Positions 1 to 13,096 of a stretch of 64,000 bases of DNA are shown here, piece after piece. Made by a program: the position numbers and the translations under genes. How positions within the stretch are numbered: the stretch's first letter is position 1; every line of letters begins with the position of its first letter. Source of the stretch: Paramecium sonneborni (lineage: Eukaryota > Ciliophora > Oligohymenophorea > Peniculida > Parameciidae); assembly GCA_905182985.1 (NCBI GenBank), contig CAJJDN010000006.1, positions 769,169-833,168 of the forward strand, in the 5' to 3' direction. The notes below the pieces were generated by a model. That model was given only the letters and a program-made list of their open reading frames with translations. It made no database searches and was not told the DNA's origin.

Positions 1-2239
1 TTTATGTATTATAATTTATTTTCATTTGTTACATTAATTTATCTTCCATTTGGAATTAAATCAAACTCAACAATCTATCCATAAAATTCTTAGGTTATTG
101 AAAATGTTAATCCAAAATCACTTACATCTTGATTCTTCAAATTACATAATCTATGATATTAATCTGAATCATAAAATCTAAAATCATTTATTGTATTTGT
201 TATTCCTAAAACTTAATTTAAAAACACTTAATTTAAAACTTTCTCTATTAGTACTCCTTCATATATAGCTTTACCTATTATTTTTCCAATAAAATCATAT
301 TTTCTATATAATAGATTAATTCTTACTATTTTTCATTTTAAATAAATGCAGGATTAGGAATCATTGTTTTCTCTGCAGTTTCAATAAATAAACCAAAATT
401 AGGATCTAATGCTTAATTAACTACTCTTGTTATAAATTCTTTTGTTACTCCTCCTGCATCAACCCCATCTTCTGGTATTCCCATTTAATTTACAAACTAT
501 ACTTTAAAAATATTCTTTATTTATTTCTTCTCCAATTACTGATATGCATCTTAAAATTCTTATCCTCTTCTTATGATCACAATCATATTTTGATTTACAA
601 CTGCATCTCCAAATTAATCTAATGTAAACAATTCTAATAAATCTCTTTAAAATAACTTTTTGTCCTCTTCCAAATATTAATTAAATTTTTCAATTCTTAA
701 TGAAAATAATGACAATATTGGTAAACGACTATTAATTACCATATTTTCATATTTCCAATCATAAAAATGCAAAACTTAATTTCTATCAAATACTTCTCTT
801 ACAAATAATTTAAGTTCTTTAAAAATATTTTAATTTATATTATTAGAAATGCTAAACTTTGTGTATTCAAAAATAAATTCAAAAATCCCAATAAATGTTT
901 CTTTTACTTTTTCATTTTCAAATATTATACTCTTAAATTCTTTATCATCTAATAATTAAAATTCATGAGCTTTAAAATAACAATAAACAGATATAGCTTC
1001 TGCTGGAATCATATCCAATTCTTTTATTTTTGATAAATTAAGCAAATATTTTGTAAATTCATTATCTATAAATCTTAATTCTTGAATTTATTAAATAATT
1101 TCTAACTTTTTCTTATGTCCAATATTTATCAAATAATAAATATATTTACTTATTGAACCTAAGTTTGTTACTTATTAATTTTTCAATAAACTTATAAGAT
1201 TTTCAAAATTAATTGACTCTGTGAATTACACAAATTCTTTTTTTTTCCTTAATATTTTTAATTGTTTTTATTCTGAATTATTTTGAAACTACAAATTTTT
1301 ATAATCTTGGGGAATATTCATACGATAAAAAGTATATTCTAATACTTGCAATAACTATGTCATAATAATAAATAATAATTCACTATTATGAATTTTCAAA
1401 GTCTGTAATTTTTAAAACAACTTTCTTATTTATAATAATTCCTATTCTGATGTTAAAACAATTGAAATTAAATATTTATACTATGAAGAATTTAAAATGT
1501 GATTCATCAATTCACTATAATCAAATTCATTATTGTTTTATTCTATCATCATTACATAATTATATCCTAAATCCCATGCTGTTTATTCATTTTATTTTAA
1601 ATTTAAATAGTAAAATAAGAATATTTCAAATCCTTTCATTTGTATCAATTAAGGCAAACTATTATTTAAAATCTAAGTATCTAATCTTTTAAATTAACTA
1701 TAAAACAAATCTAAAATAATATAAGTATTTACCTAACTAATTATTACTTAATAATTAATGTATTGAAATAAAAATGTCATTTAAATGTATCAAAAAAGTA
1801 TTAGCTTATTTAGATATTTTAATCAAATGTAATCCAAGATGAATGGCTTTGAAAAACTTAAAATTAATATTTTATTATTACATGCAATCTATTTATTATA
1901 AATTGGTTTCCTTTAAATAAATTAATAATAAAGTTATTTTATTAAATTTGTAAGCATCCACTAAAAAGTTATATCATGTTTAAAACATATGTTTCATTGT
2001 TTAAAACATTCTTTTTATTTAAAAGAAAAAAAGGTTTTAAAAATTCTGGACATTTATTTAGTGTTATATTGCAGACTTTATAAAATGTTTGCTTATATAT
2101 AAAATATATTTACTTATTCCTTCATAAATTGAACTGATAAAGCAGTTTAGATTTTTGGAAGATATAATTTAATCATGGATTGATTTAATTCATTACAAAT
2201 TTTAGTATTTTTGTAAAATAGAAAAATTTTAGATGCCAT
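1..2239 (-). CDS. HECT-domain E3 ubiquitin ligase, 3' end missing
   Basis: Transfers ubiquitin from an E2 to substrates through a HECT domain. Starting at 2239 the ciliate-code frame reads about 720 codons to the window edge. Helical-looking sequence fills residues 1-520. The HECT N-lobe follows, with NQNMIVIIRRGQEFQDAY, then DGVDAGGVTKEF near residue 575 and GKIIGKAIYEGVL, ending around EFDLIPNGRQINVTNEN. The C-lobe and its catalytic cysteine lie outside the window. Three micro-introns (2092-2113, 1711-1732, 304-326; 22, 22 and 23 nt) are needed to keep frame, and each restores family sequence. An upstream in-frame stop is not obvious, so the start is the first ATG of a good frame. HECT identity is strong; the subfamily is not resolved. 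Confidence 0.88.
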
Positions 2240-2377
2240 CTCACTTTTTTTCCTCTCTAATTCTCTAAATTACTTCTCTTTTTTATTTTATTGCAAGAAA
2301 TTTTATTTATTGATTTTAGTTATCATTAATTTATAAAAATTATAATTCTTAATGAATAAGGTATATTCATAAACAAA

Positions 2378-4309
2378 TCAATTTTAGTTTTTAATAATAA
2401 AATCATAAATCAAAATTAATAGTTCTTTAATTTTTGCCCTTACATCTTATTATTCCTATATTGCACTTAACTCTTTAATATTTTATTTATAAGCTTTAGT
2501 CTCAACTGCATCCCTTATAACTTACTCATATTTTAATCTTTTTTAATAAATTAAATGAAGTTATTATAAAATGATTTTAGGCCAAGTCTCTGATGATTCT
2601 GGTTCAATAATAAATTTATTAGTAAAAAAAACTAGTTCAACTCTTTCAGAAGGCTTTTACTATTCAATATCATAATTAAATTTATTTTTCATAAATTCAA
2701 TAAACAATTTTGTTTGAGCAATTTCTTCTAAGCAAAATTTTCGATTGACTAAGATAACATTAAAATTAGAATAATGAAGTAATTTAAGCATTAAAGGAAA
2801 TGCTTTTTAAACTTTATTTAATCTGCCAAAAAATATTTTTAACAATGGAGATTAATTATTTTATTTTATACAAATTTATCTTATATTTTTAGCCCCTATT
2901 TAATTGCAATTCAAATCTCCTTTATTACCTATATTCTACTTAATTTCAAAAAGAATAGTTCCAACTTTTAAAATATTACTTCCAAATTCATTAAATAATT
3001 TTTATCCATCTACTTTATTTTATAAAATACTTTAAATTTAATCTCCACAAATATTCCAAATCGATTATAAAAATTAATTAAATTTTTGATCTCTATAAAT
3101 TTTTAACAATTCTTCAAAACAATCATATTATTTATTTTTTATTACAATTATCATATCTTCCATTGCATTTAATATAGATTTATATTAATAATGTTGATAT
3201 TTCTAAATTATAACTTGTTTAATCTTTTTAGGAACAAATTAACAAAGCATTGGTAATTATAATTCTTATGAAAATTTTTGCATTTAAGGAAGAGCACAAA
3301 TTTATTTGATTACTTCAAAATCTGGATAAATTGTTAACATTCCTTTTTAATCTAAAATTGCAAAATCTTTGCTCTTATAAGTTAACTTGATTTTTTTCAA
3401 TAATTCTGGAAATGGAATACATAATTCATTCAATCTCAAAATTAAAATTTTAATAGTAAAATCTTCCATTTTTTCAAATCTATTAAATTCTTATGTTGAT
3501 TATATATTTTAATTGGATAATTGTTTTAATTTATTTTAATCTACTAAAATATTCTATTGTGATTCTCTTGATTTTTCAAAATCAATTAATTTATTTTCCT
3601 GGATTTAATCTTCTTGTAATTCAATACAAAATGAATCTTAAGAATTTTAGGATGTTTGTAAATCTAAACAATCAAATTAATCATTTAAATAAAAGGATAT
3701 TAATTTAATGTTTTAAACTATCAAAACAAATGTTAAAGACTTTTTTTAAAATGCATTAAACACATTAAATTCTTTTGCTTTTTGAAATACCTTTATCATC
3801 CCTTTAATTTCAAATTGAGTAAAATCACTTATTTTTATTGATCTATTTTTGTTAATAAATTCTTCTAATAAAATTAATATGTTGAGAATAAGATCTTCAT
3901 CATCTATAGAGCTAAAACTTATATTCAGCATATCATTTTCTTGAATTTTGGAACTATATTTAGATAAAATATGATTTAATGAAGTAACTAATTTTGTTTT
4001 ATAATTGATTTAAGCTTTTCTCTCTGTTATTTTAATGAACGCTAAAAACTAAGGAAAAGGTATTTTGGATATTATTATCTATTTTAATTAGGATTTAATA
4101 TTGGTTATTTATTATTATTTAAATTGATTTACTAAATTTTATTTTGGAAAATCTATAATTTCTTAATCACTTTCTTAATGTTCATTTTCTATTTTGAATT
4201 TATTATTCATAAAGTTATTTTAAACAATTGATTGTTATTGATATTCTTATAAGGATTATAATTGAATTCTTTTAAGATGTTTATTATTGAATTTTTATTC
4301 TTTTGACAT
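2378..4309 (-). CDS. Uncharacterised 643 aa protein, paralogue of downstream neighbour
   Basis: An intronless frame of 644 codons contains no TGA but many TAA/TAG glutamine codons. The product is rich in I, L, K, N and Q and looks helical, with no signal peptide or membrane segment. It aligns throughout with the gene at 4449-6416: both have a block like FGSNILKVGTILFEIK and a block PSERVELVFFTNKFII followed by ETWP. Both also have similar C-termini (NIKELSAIQEQQDVRAKIKE against ILRELETIEDPLELRQKTKE). A second in-frame ATG at 4336 could be the start instead. I do not recognise the family. The conserved central block may be a helical-repeat or MIF4G-like fold, but that is only a guess. Confidence 0.8.
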
Positions 4310-4448
4310 ATATATTTACTAATTTAATTAATTCATAAATAATTAACAAATAAAAGTATCATTTTATTGTATCCCTTTTATATAAAAAGATGGAAATTAT
4401 TAGTTTTTTTATCTAAATAAATAAATTATATAATCATAAAATACATAA

Positions 4449-6416
4449 TCATGATTCATTTTTTAATTCCTTTACATAATCATTAAGCAAAAATAATAAT
4501 TCTTTTGTTTTTTAGCGAAGTTCTAGAGGATCTTCAATAGTTTCTAATTCTCTTAAAATTAATTAATATTATTTTGATTAAACTGCTTCATTAATTAATT
4601 GTTTATTTTACTCTCTTTATTAATAAATTAATTCAAGAGCCATCAAAATTAATTATGGCCAAGTAACATGATGTACTTCTTAAATTTAAAACTTTTCACT
4701 AAAAAATATTGTTTAAACTCTATCAGCTATTGATTCAATTTCTAAAGGATAATTATAACAAATCTTCATAAATTTAATAAATTATTTCTATTAAACAATA
4801 GCTTCCATAACTCTTTTTCTAGGTATAACTTTAATAGTAAAATTAGTTAAATGCAAAAGCTTTAGTAATAATGGAAAAGATTTGTTGAGCATAGTCATTT
4901 TTTAAATGAATTATTTAAAAATTGGTTTAGTATTTGTGGAAACTTTCTCAGAAGTTTTTTTAGGTTTTTTAATTAATTAAAATTGACAAGGATCTTCATC
5001 AATTTTTAATTACTCTTTTTAATCAATATTTTATTCTATTAGAGATTTTATTTTAAATAAATAAGTACCAACTTATAATATATTACATCCAAAGTTTCTA
5101 AATTATTCACTGGGATCTAATTTACTACATAATATTTATTTGATATTTTCACCACATAATTACCAAATTTATTTCAAAAGCATTTTAAATTATTCATCTC
5201 TGTAATAAATCTAAATTAATTCTTCCTTATATTTAAAGTAATTATTTATTATTAATTATAAATAAGAGATTAAAACAGCATGTAAATCTACTTTTAAATA
5301 GTTAGGATATTCCAGTTGAAATTTGTCTAATGAATTAGGATTCATAAAAGAACATAATATTTATTCTAACTTAAATTATTGAGCAAATTTAACTAGTTCT
5401 GGAATCTTACACAACTAAAGTATTATTTATTCAGATGGATATATTATTAAAATTCCTCTTTTGTCTGGTATTTTATGTCGCTTACTAAAATATATAAATT
5501 TAATTAATTTTAGCAAATGTGGAACAACAATCTATAAGTCTACCAATTTCAACATTAAAACCTTTATTGCAAATTCTTTTCTTATTTTATTCTCCTTTTC
5601 TGATTAATCATTTTCTTCATAAAAGCTTTAATCTAATTAAAGTTATTTATTTTTTAATTAAATTTTGTCTTTATTTTAATCAAATTTGGTTAATTATTCA
5701 ATTTATTCTTCAGTCTATTATTTTTATCGATTTTATTCAGGTTAAGATTCATCTGAACTAATTTATTATTAATTTGCTTCCATAGCTAATAAATCTGAAT
5801 GAACTATTTTAATTTATTATATAATAAGTTTTAATACTTTTGAATTTTAAATTACTAAGTTTTTTATCTATCTACAAAGATTATATTGGATTCTAATATT
5901 TTATAAATCTAAATGATGTAAATTAAATCTTTTCATACCATCATCAGCTAATTTATTAGTAAAATATTAAAGCAATTTTAATATAATTTTTTCATCGTTA
6001 TCTAATTTATTAATATCAGAATTAGTAATGATTTCTTCACTAGAACTCTTATCTTTTTCCAACTTATTATAAATTCTATTTAATTGCTTTTATAATGCAT
6101 CGCAATAATTTATACAAATTTTATCTTTTGATATAATCACATAAGATAGAATTTAAGGAAATACAACTCTTCTCTCAATTATGTATATTAAATATTCTCT
6201 AATTTATTATATATCTTAATCTATAGATGCTTTTTATGATTTTTGATCACAATATAATTGATTGGATATTCCATTTGATTCTTGGTTTAGATCTTAAAAT
6301 TTATGTTATTGAGATTGATTAACAATTTGAACTTCCTTAATTTAATTCATCAAATAGGCATTCTAATAGTTTTAAGTCTATTTTTCTAGAGTTTTTTAGT
6401 TTTTCTTTTCGATCAT
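4449..6416 (-). CDS. Uncharacterised 655 aa protein, tandem paralogue
   Basis: This is one open ciliate-code frame of 656 codons with no intron required. It begins MIEKKNQKTLEKQ and ends NDYVKELKNES. It is the tandem paralogue of the gene at 2378-4309, on the same strand and about 140 bp away from it. The shared blocks include RNFGCNILQVGTYLFKIKS and VHHVTWPQLILMALELIYQ. The N-terminal 150 residues are more divergent and Q/K rich. No catalytic motif, signal peptide or transmembrane helix is visible. The head-to-tail arrangement suggests local gene duplication. No function is assigned. Confidence 0.82.
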
Positions 6417-6896
6417 AATTTTTAATTATTTTTACTGTTCCTAATTTTTAGAATGAATCAGCAAAAAATAATATATTTGCAGAATAAATAAAGGATTTTT
6501 TAATTATTACAATAAATTAACCAGTGTATATAATATTTGATTTTAATTAATATTCTTTTGTTTTAAAAAGAAATTGAAATATTAAATATTTATAGAAACC
6601 AAAACAAATTATAATATGAGATTTTAAATCAAATATGCTCTGAGATCAATAATCTAAGTTATTTTATGAATTTATTGTTAACTATAAATAATATATATAT
6701 TTCTTATTACATTGATAATGAAAAAAGAATAAATTTAAATCGGAAACATTTATAAAGTTGTGTTAATAATTCAAGTGGTTTATACAAAGCTTAATAATAA
6801 AAGGTGAAATTTCGATTATTAGCATCGGAATTTCTGTAATTTAATGAGTTTGAATAAATCAGTATAATTACTAATGTAATATTTTTATTTTTATAT
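6417..6896. other. Divergent intergenic region, 480 bp
   Basis: Lies between a minus-strand and a plus-strand gene, so it should hold both promoters. It is A+T-rich with many short T and A runs. I see no recognisable gene, RNA or repeat in it. Confidence 0.5.
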
Positions 6897-7370
6897 ATGA
6901 TTTTATCTGAAAGAAACAAGCCCAACATGTTATTGAAAAGAAAATACAAGCAAATTTCATTATCTTAAGTATTAAAGAAGCCAATGATAATAAAATCCTT
7001 ACCTCCAATATTTGTAACATCAGTTCAGAAAACTAATATGAACACACAATAAAAATAAGAAAATTGTTAATCTCAAAGACTTTCCTAACCATCTATTTTA
7101 AATAAGTTTGATGGTTTGGGAGCAATAGGATAATCATATTCTCCTTTAGAAAAATATCCTCCATATTAACAAATAGTTTTATTGAGCAGTAAAAAATTGG
7201 ACATTCAAGATAAAAAAAAATACACTAATTTTAGAAAAATAAATGTTAAACCAATATAAATATTAACATAAAAATGCTATACAGAAGTAGAAGTTCAAAT
7301 TGACAAAGTAAATAAATGGTCATAAACTACATTTGATGAAGATTAGTTACTTGAGTATTTAAATAACTGA
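6897..7370 (+). CDS. Hypothetical 157 aa basic protein
   Basis: A single 158-codon frame starts at ATG 6897 (MILSERNKPNMLLKRKYK) and ends at TGA 7370. It uses TAA and TAG as glutamine at least a dozen times. The protein is lysine- and glutamine-rich with several proline turns (KYPPYQQ, KSLPPIF) and has no membrane segment or signal peptide. Its C-terminus is acidic (TTFDEDQLLEYLNN). The codon pattern matches its neighbours. I do not recognise the family. Confidence 0.65.
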
Positions 7371-7439
7371 ATAAATAAATGAAAATAGAACTGATTTTTT
7401 CTGTATGTGAGTCTTTTGTTATAAACTATAATTATTTTA

Positions 7440-8098
7440 ATGAAATTGTTATTAAGTTTATTTTTTTGTTGGAATGCTTATGCATTTACAGATTAAATGA
7501 TATCATGAGAAGAACTAGCAAAATTTGATGTCAAAAGTGTTGACTGCACAAAGTAAGATTAAATATCTTTGATTGAAAACAAATTATATTATTGGTTAAT
7601 ACATTTAAAAGTTATCTCCAATGAAATTAAATATTAAAATCTATTGTGAATCTATTAACTTCAAAATAAAATCGATTTCTAGAAGTTCAAACTTAAATTT
7701 CAGGAAAATAATTGATGAATTAATTACATAAATTAGAATTAACTTTAACAAAAAGTAAAATTGGATTAGCATAAGTTCAATTACTTAAGGAATAATGTAA
7801 AGATTTAGATTAAGAAATCACAAGTTTTATAAAATAAATAGATCCTGAAGAAGGAACTTAAGCAAAAAAAGGAGTATGTAAAATATTAAAAAAGTATATT
7901 AATAATCTCAATAACTGTAAATAATAATGTTTTAATTCTCTTATTATAATTATTAAAATAAAAGGATAGATTAAAGACTTGGAAATTATTAGAGATAATT
8001 GTTAAAATGGAAAAGTAAGTGGAATCAAAGTCATAATAAATGATGGAGAATATCAAGATTATCAAGTAGCATCAGATCGCACAACTGAAAAATAATGA
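7440..8098 (+). pseudogene. Disrupted gene for a secreted Cys-containing coiled-coil protein
   Basis: ATG 7440 opens MKLLLSLFFCWNAYAFTDQM, a textbook signal peptide. Four codons later an in-frame TGA (around 7506) interrupts it, but the same frame continues as EELAKFDVKSVDCTKQDQIS. Near 7630 a +1 shift is needed to enter the frame that runs to TGA 8098 (QLLKEQCKDLDQEITSF, GVCKILKKYINNLNNCKQQC). No GT...AG micro-intron of usual size repairs either lesion. Regularly spaced cysteines plus helical heptads after a signal peptide recall secretory-granule proteins of ciliates, without a firm family match. Alternatives are sequencing errors or a retained internal eliminated sequence. Confidence 0.5.
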
Positions 8099-8153
8099 TT
8101 TTTAATAAATATTGATTAATCCAAAAGAATTATAAGCTACATTATTTTATTAA

Positions 8154-9588
8154 ATGGATTATACATTTATATAAAATAGTGGGAATTTCAATTTTTATGG
8201 ATTGTTCTCCTATTTTAAATTATCTTTTTAGCAAGATTTACAGTTGAGTTAAATGATTTAGAAAGTAAAGGAAGATAATAATATTCTTGAAAAAAGAATA
8301 TGTGATCCAGAATTTTCATATAATCCAAAATTGTTTTGTATCAACAACTATCCTAAAAGTTTTAATTTAAACAATATCATCATATATTCACAAAAAGATA
8401 CTAGGTAAAAAATTATGTCTTGCAAATTATTTGGGCCTTAATTTAAAGATTAGTATTTTTATGTTTTAGGTTTACGATCTTTACTTTATTAACCTATTAC
8501 TTTTGAGTAAAGTATTTAATATATGTGTATATTCTCAAACTTAATTTAGCCAAAAGATTATATCCTTGGGTAGCATTCGATGTTTTTGTAAAAAAGAAAT
8601 AATTAGTACTATTTTTTGATTTTATCGATCACGTTTATTGTGAAATATATGATGGTGAATAAACTAAGATCATTCATTTTGTTTAATTAGAAGTAAAAAA
8701 TAGGTGATTATTAAGAAAGTGACTTATGGATTTTAATTGGATGAAATCATAGTAACAAACAATAATAAATGCATTATATATAGAGCAAGATATTAAGAAT
8801 AAAGAAACTATATTGCAGAAGTGTTTCGTTTTGCTATTGCTAAAGATCTTGAAATAAAATTAATGTCTCATTTTATAAATCCTAATGATTCTGATTTTAG
8901 AGCAAAAATGATAGAACAAGAGAATGTTATAATTTATTATTTATTTTAGAGTTTAAAAGTAGTATAACAATCAACATTTAAATTAATAAGAAATGATAGA
9001 GTCATTCCTCCTTCACCTTTCCTTACATATAAAGGTAGAATAATAGGTGATTATTTATAAACACCTTTACATGGAAATTTTACTTATTATATTAGTTTAG
9101 GTTAAAATAACATTGTTTAACATAAGTATTCACAATATTTTATTTCAATAATTCCTTATATGTCAGATCAATTCTATATGGAAGAAACATAATGTTAAAC
9201 TTGTTTGGGATTGCATGTTGGTAAATAATTAAATTATGCTTATTTTGGAAGTTCTTTAGAAAGAGAAAACTTTTCAAATGTTATTAAAGCAAGAAAGAGA
9301 GGATTGATTAATTTAGATGTAATATTTATCCATTTTGAAGAAGATAGTTTAGATAGATTAGTTTAATTTAAAAGAATTAAATTAAAAGAAATAAATTAAG
9401 CAATTGAATAGACAGAATTATAACTAAAATAATTATAATCAATAAAAAATGAATTAGAAATGGATGTGATAGAAGGAGAATTGAATTCAGCAGTAAAATA
9501 AAAATACAGTAGTTTAATGATATAATCACAATCCTTATTACATGAAGTATCAGGATTAAATTCACCTAGCTTTTAGTAATAAAAATGA
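8154..9588 (+). CDS. Uncharacterised 462 aa protein with C-terminal coiled coil
   Basis: Two 23-nt introns (8527-8549 and 8693-8715) give a clean 463-codon frame from MDYTFIQNSGNF to a stop at 9588. The middle is beta-rich and aromatic (KRLYPWVAFDVFVKK, VLFFDFIDHVYCEIYDGEQ). A CQTC pair occurs near residue 345. The last 90 residues are a charged coiled coil (RIKLKEINQAIEQTELQLKQ). There is no signal peptide or membrane helix. It starts only 55 bp after the broken gene upstream. The family is not recognised. The intron placement is well supported because each one restores an uninterrupted frame. Confidence 0.75.
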
Positions 9589-9710
9589 TAAAATATAATT
9601 AATTTTATTTTTTTAAGCTTACTTTTATTATATTTTTTAAGCTTTTTTAAAGAAATATTCTTTGATATCGAATAAATTATTGAGTAGATCAATAAAATTA
9701 TACTTAATAT

Positions 9711-11241
9711 TCAATCAAATTCTTCTACAATTAATTAGATTTTAGTCGAATCTGTAAACACATCACTAATATTTTCATCTTTTTTGTCTTTTAATGATAA
9801 TCTTGGGAAATTTTGAATTAAATCTATATTTGAATTAGGATCATTGAAACAATCATCTTCTTAACTCAAAGCAAAATCAAAGATTGACTAAAATATTTAA
9901 ATAAATATACCTAAATTTTATCATCTAAATTAAATCTTCTAGTTCTGGTTGCATTTATAAATCTAAATAAAATTTCAATTCCATCTTCACCTTCTGGTTC
10001 ATTTGGTAAGTTTGATAACATTGTAGCTTTTTGTAAAAGTCTTTATTCCTATAATTAATTTATTTAATACACTTAATTATTGTTATTAAACTAATTTATT
10101 TTATTCATTTTATATTATTTCTAATTCTTTTCTTTTTTTTTCTGAAGCTAATTACTCAGCAATTCTATATGCTTCTTATTGTTATTAAATTAATTATTCT
10201 CTTTCTATATCTTGCTACCTTGTTTAATTATATTATTATTATCTTTAATATTAATAACCATTATAATTTGGTAAATATTATGAAGGACCATCAACTTCTT
10301 TTTTTATTGAATCCTCCAGAATAAATTATTTATTAAATTAACCTTTAATTTATTTTAATTTTGCAGCTAATTCTTCGAAGTTGCTTTCAGGTGTCAAATT
10401 AATTGTATCCATTAATACAGCTTACTAAGTTAAATCTAATCTGTAGATTAAAATAGTTGGAGGTTAAGGTTTTACTGGCAATTATTCATACACTTATGGA
10501 CTTTCCAAAAATCCAACAATTTAATAATTTTTATTAATTATTTATGCTAAAGTTTTACTGCTTATCATTTTTTAAAATGTATATAAAGATTATTGATTAT
10601 GTAAATATATCAATAAAGGTTTTGCCTCTTCATGTGCTTTTCTTATATTATCAGTAAAGTTGCCCATTTAAAAATTAATAGTTGTTTAAATCTATTGTTT
10701 TTAAAGATAACTCTAAAAATCTAAACCATGATTTGGCCCTTTTTTAACTTGAATAATAGAAAATTCTAAATACATAAATAGGTGATAACATTCCAGCCAT
10801 ATTTAAAAGTCTTTTTTAAAATGCCATCATCATTAGCTCTTTTTTACTCTTGATATAATTTATATCTCTCCATCAAATTTGTATCTGGAGCTGATCTCTA
10901 CCTTATTAAATCTGGAGGTGGATTATTTTAATTGAAAATCATTGTATTCACTAATTCTAAGAATATTTATACCATCTTTCACATCTTGTTAACCTAAATG
11001 TTTCTGTTGATTTTAATGTTATTATTATGATGATGCTTGAGATTAAAAACTTGATTATGAATTCAAACTTGGATGACCTTCTAAATCATAAAATAGTTGG
11101 ATAGCACTCTATATATAGATTCATATAATAAACTTCTAAATTATTGTTACTCATCTAAAAATATTATAAGGCTTTATTTTCATCTTAACATCCCGTTATA
11201 AACATAAATTCAATGATTTCTTTTTCTTAAGAAGGCTGCAT
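9711..11241 (-). CDS. FAF2/UBXD8-like UBA-UAS-UBX protein
   Basis: A 470 aa adaptor of the p97/CDC48 type that links ubiquitin to the segregase. In order it has: an N-terminal UBA (EFMFITGCQDENKALQYFQ then NNNLESAIQLFYDLEG); a hydrophobic stretch GWNVITYLFKKGP; a thioredoxin-like UAS domain (ADNIRKAHEEAKPLLIYLH-like block, residues about 170-300); a long Q/E/R coiled coil; and a C-terminal UBX (IEILFRFINATRTRRFNLDD). Five introns are needed: 9888-9910, 10049-10070, 10748-10773, 10951-10972 and 11109-11133. Removing them leaves exactly 471 codons. Domain order and length match the FAF1/FAF2 group; the membrane hairpin of FAF2 is only suggested. Confidence 0.88.
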
Positions 11242-11709
11242 TAATTAAAATTATTTATATTAATTTGCTTAAATCACACCAGTATTTAGCAGTCAAGAAA
11301 TTAATATGTTTTATATTCATTCAATAAAATTTATTCATGCTTCCTATTAACATTTTTTCTATTATCTAAATTATTTAAGAATATTTGAACCAAAAAGAAA
11401 TTTCTTCTATTCTCATTAAAATAAACTAAGAATTTCATTGGTTTGACAATTTATATTACTATGCTACTTTCTTATTATTTAACAGGAAAGTGATATTACA
11501 TTATTTCTAATAAAAGAATAGTAGCAATTAATTTAAGGTCAAATAAAATTGAAAAAAAATTTATATATAAGACAAATTTTCAATAATTAGATTGATGTAT
11601 GGAAATTTTCAAATTTTAAATAAATGATATTGTTTAATAAATTAAATTACTACGATATAAATATTAAAGAATTTAATAATAATTAATAAAGATTATACAA
11701 AAATAAAAC
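11242..11709. other. Intergenic region, 468 bp
   Basis: Between two minus-strand genes. It is A+T-rich with no frame carrying protein-like sequence on either strand and no repeat. I see nothing beyond a presumed promoter for the gene to its left. Confidence 0.45.
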
Positions 11710-12441
11710 TCAAAAAAATTTTAATGATGCTTCTAATTCCAAGAGAAATTTAGAATATTAATTCTGTTTAATTTAAATTTTATTCATTTATTCCTTTAAT
11801 TTCTTATTTAATTCTAATTTAGTTAATTCTCTATTGATTTGATTGATTGTAAATTATTCAATTTATGATAGAACAGTTTTTTAGATATTTGTTAAAGTGA
11901 CTGATAAAATTCCTTTCTCAGCTAATCTATTTAGAAATGCCATAAATGTAAAAACAAAATATTTGTTATCAGTAAGAAACAAATGAATTTATGTTGATGT
12001 CAGTTGATTATTTGTATAATAGTCTGTTAATGTTTTGGATTTATTTAAAATAAGATTCATAGCAGTTTATTGATCTATTTATTCAGTAAGTTATAAAGGT
12101 TACTATTATACTTTTTATGTGGCATATCGATTAAATCTCTTTCTTTGTCCAAATTATTTATTTGGTAATTCTTCGCTCTATTATTTTTATAAAGATTTCG
12201 TCAATTCTTATAAATTGGAGTTACTTAATTTAGGTAATATTTGATTGATTGATCCTTTATGAGCCAGTCTAAATTTAGTATATTAGGTTTTGCTAGTTTC
12301 AGCTTCTGGAGTTCGTTTTCCACTTTATGTAGATTCATTTTATTCTAATTCATCTCCATCTATTGAAGTTCTAAATTCTTATTATTTCTTAAGTTCTTTA
12401 ATTGTTTTAACAGTAGTTGATTATATTATATTTTATTCCAT
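11710..12441 (-). CDS. Uncharacterised 243 aa Q/K/E-rich coiled-coil protein
   Basis: An intronless 244-codon frame starts at 12441 (MEQNIIQSTTVKTIKELK) and stops at 11710. It is polar at the N-terminus (DGDELEQNESTQSGKRTPEA), basic in the middle (KQFGQRKRFNRYATQK) and helical at the end (INRELTKLELNKKLKEQMNK). There is no known motif. Most of the 5' half lies inside the 537-bp segment that is repeated across the N gap. The copy at 13097-13543 is a truncated duplicate of this gene. The function is unknown. Confidence 0.7.
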
Positions 12442-12531
12442 TTATTATTTCATAAATTATATTATTATATATGTAATAAAATACAAAATTATAATATAGA
12501 GTAGTGATCAGCTTCATTCATTACTTTTAAA
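11995..12531. repeat. Left copy of a 537-bp direct duplication beside the N gap
   Basis: The same 537 bases recur at 13097-13633 with no difference that I could find. The two copies are separated only by Ns, which is what an unmerged overlap of two contigs would leave. Confidence 0.9.
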
Positions 12532-13096
12532 NNNNNNNNNNNNNNNNNNNNNNNNNNNNNNNNNNNNNNNNNNNNNNNNNNNNNNNNNNNNNNNNNNNNN
12601 NNNNNNNNNNNNNNNNNNNNNNNNNNNNNNNNNNNNNNNNNNNNNNNNNNNNNNNNNNNNNNNNNNNNNNNNNNNNNNNNNNNNNNNNNNNNNNNNNNNN
12701 NNNNNNNNNNNNNNNNNNNNNNNNNNNNNNNNNNNNNNNNNNNNNNNNNNNNNNNNNNNNNNNNNNNNNNNNNNNNNNNNNNNNNNNNNNNNNNNNNNNN
12801 NNNNNNNNNNNNNNNNNNNNNNNNNNNNNNNNNNNNNNNNNNNNNNNNNNNNNNNNNNNNNNNNNNNNNNNNNNNNNNNNNNNNNNNNNNNNNNNNNNNN
12901 NNNNNNNNNNNNNNNNNNNNNNNNNNNNNNNNNNNNNNNNNNNNNNNNNNNNNNNNNNNNNNNNNNNNNNNNNNNNNNNNNNNNNNNNNNNNNNNNNNNN
13001 NNNNNNNNNNNNNNNNNNNNNNNNNNNNNNNNNNNNNNNNNNNNNNNNNNNNNNNNNNNNNNNNNNNNNNNNNNNNNNNNNNNNNNNNNNNNNNNN
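12532..13096. other. Assembly gap, 565 Ns
   Basis: A run of N flanked by two copies of the same 537-bp sequence. The gap is probably an artefact of a missed overlap, so its length carries no biological information. Confidence 0.98.

Noticed and set aside
7500..7640. A retained IES as cause of the lesions in the signal-peptide gene
   Set aside because: I could not find TA-bounded ends with the expected TAYAGYNR-type consensus whose removal restores the frame, so I left it as a possibility only.
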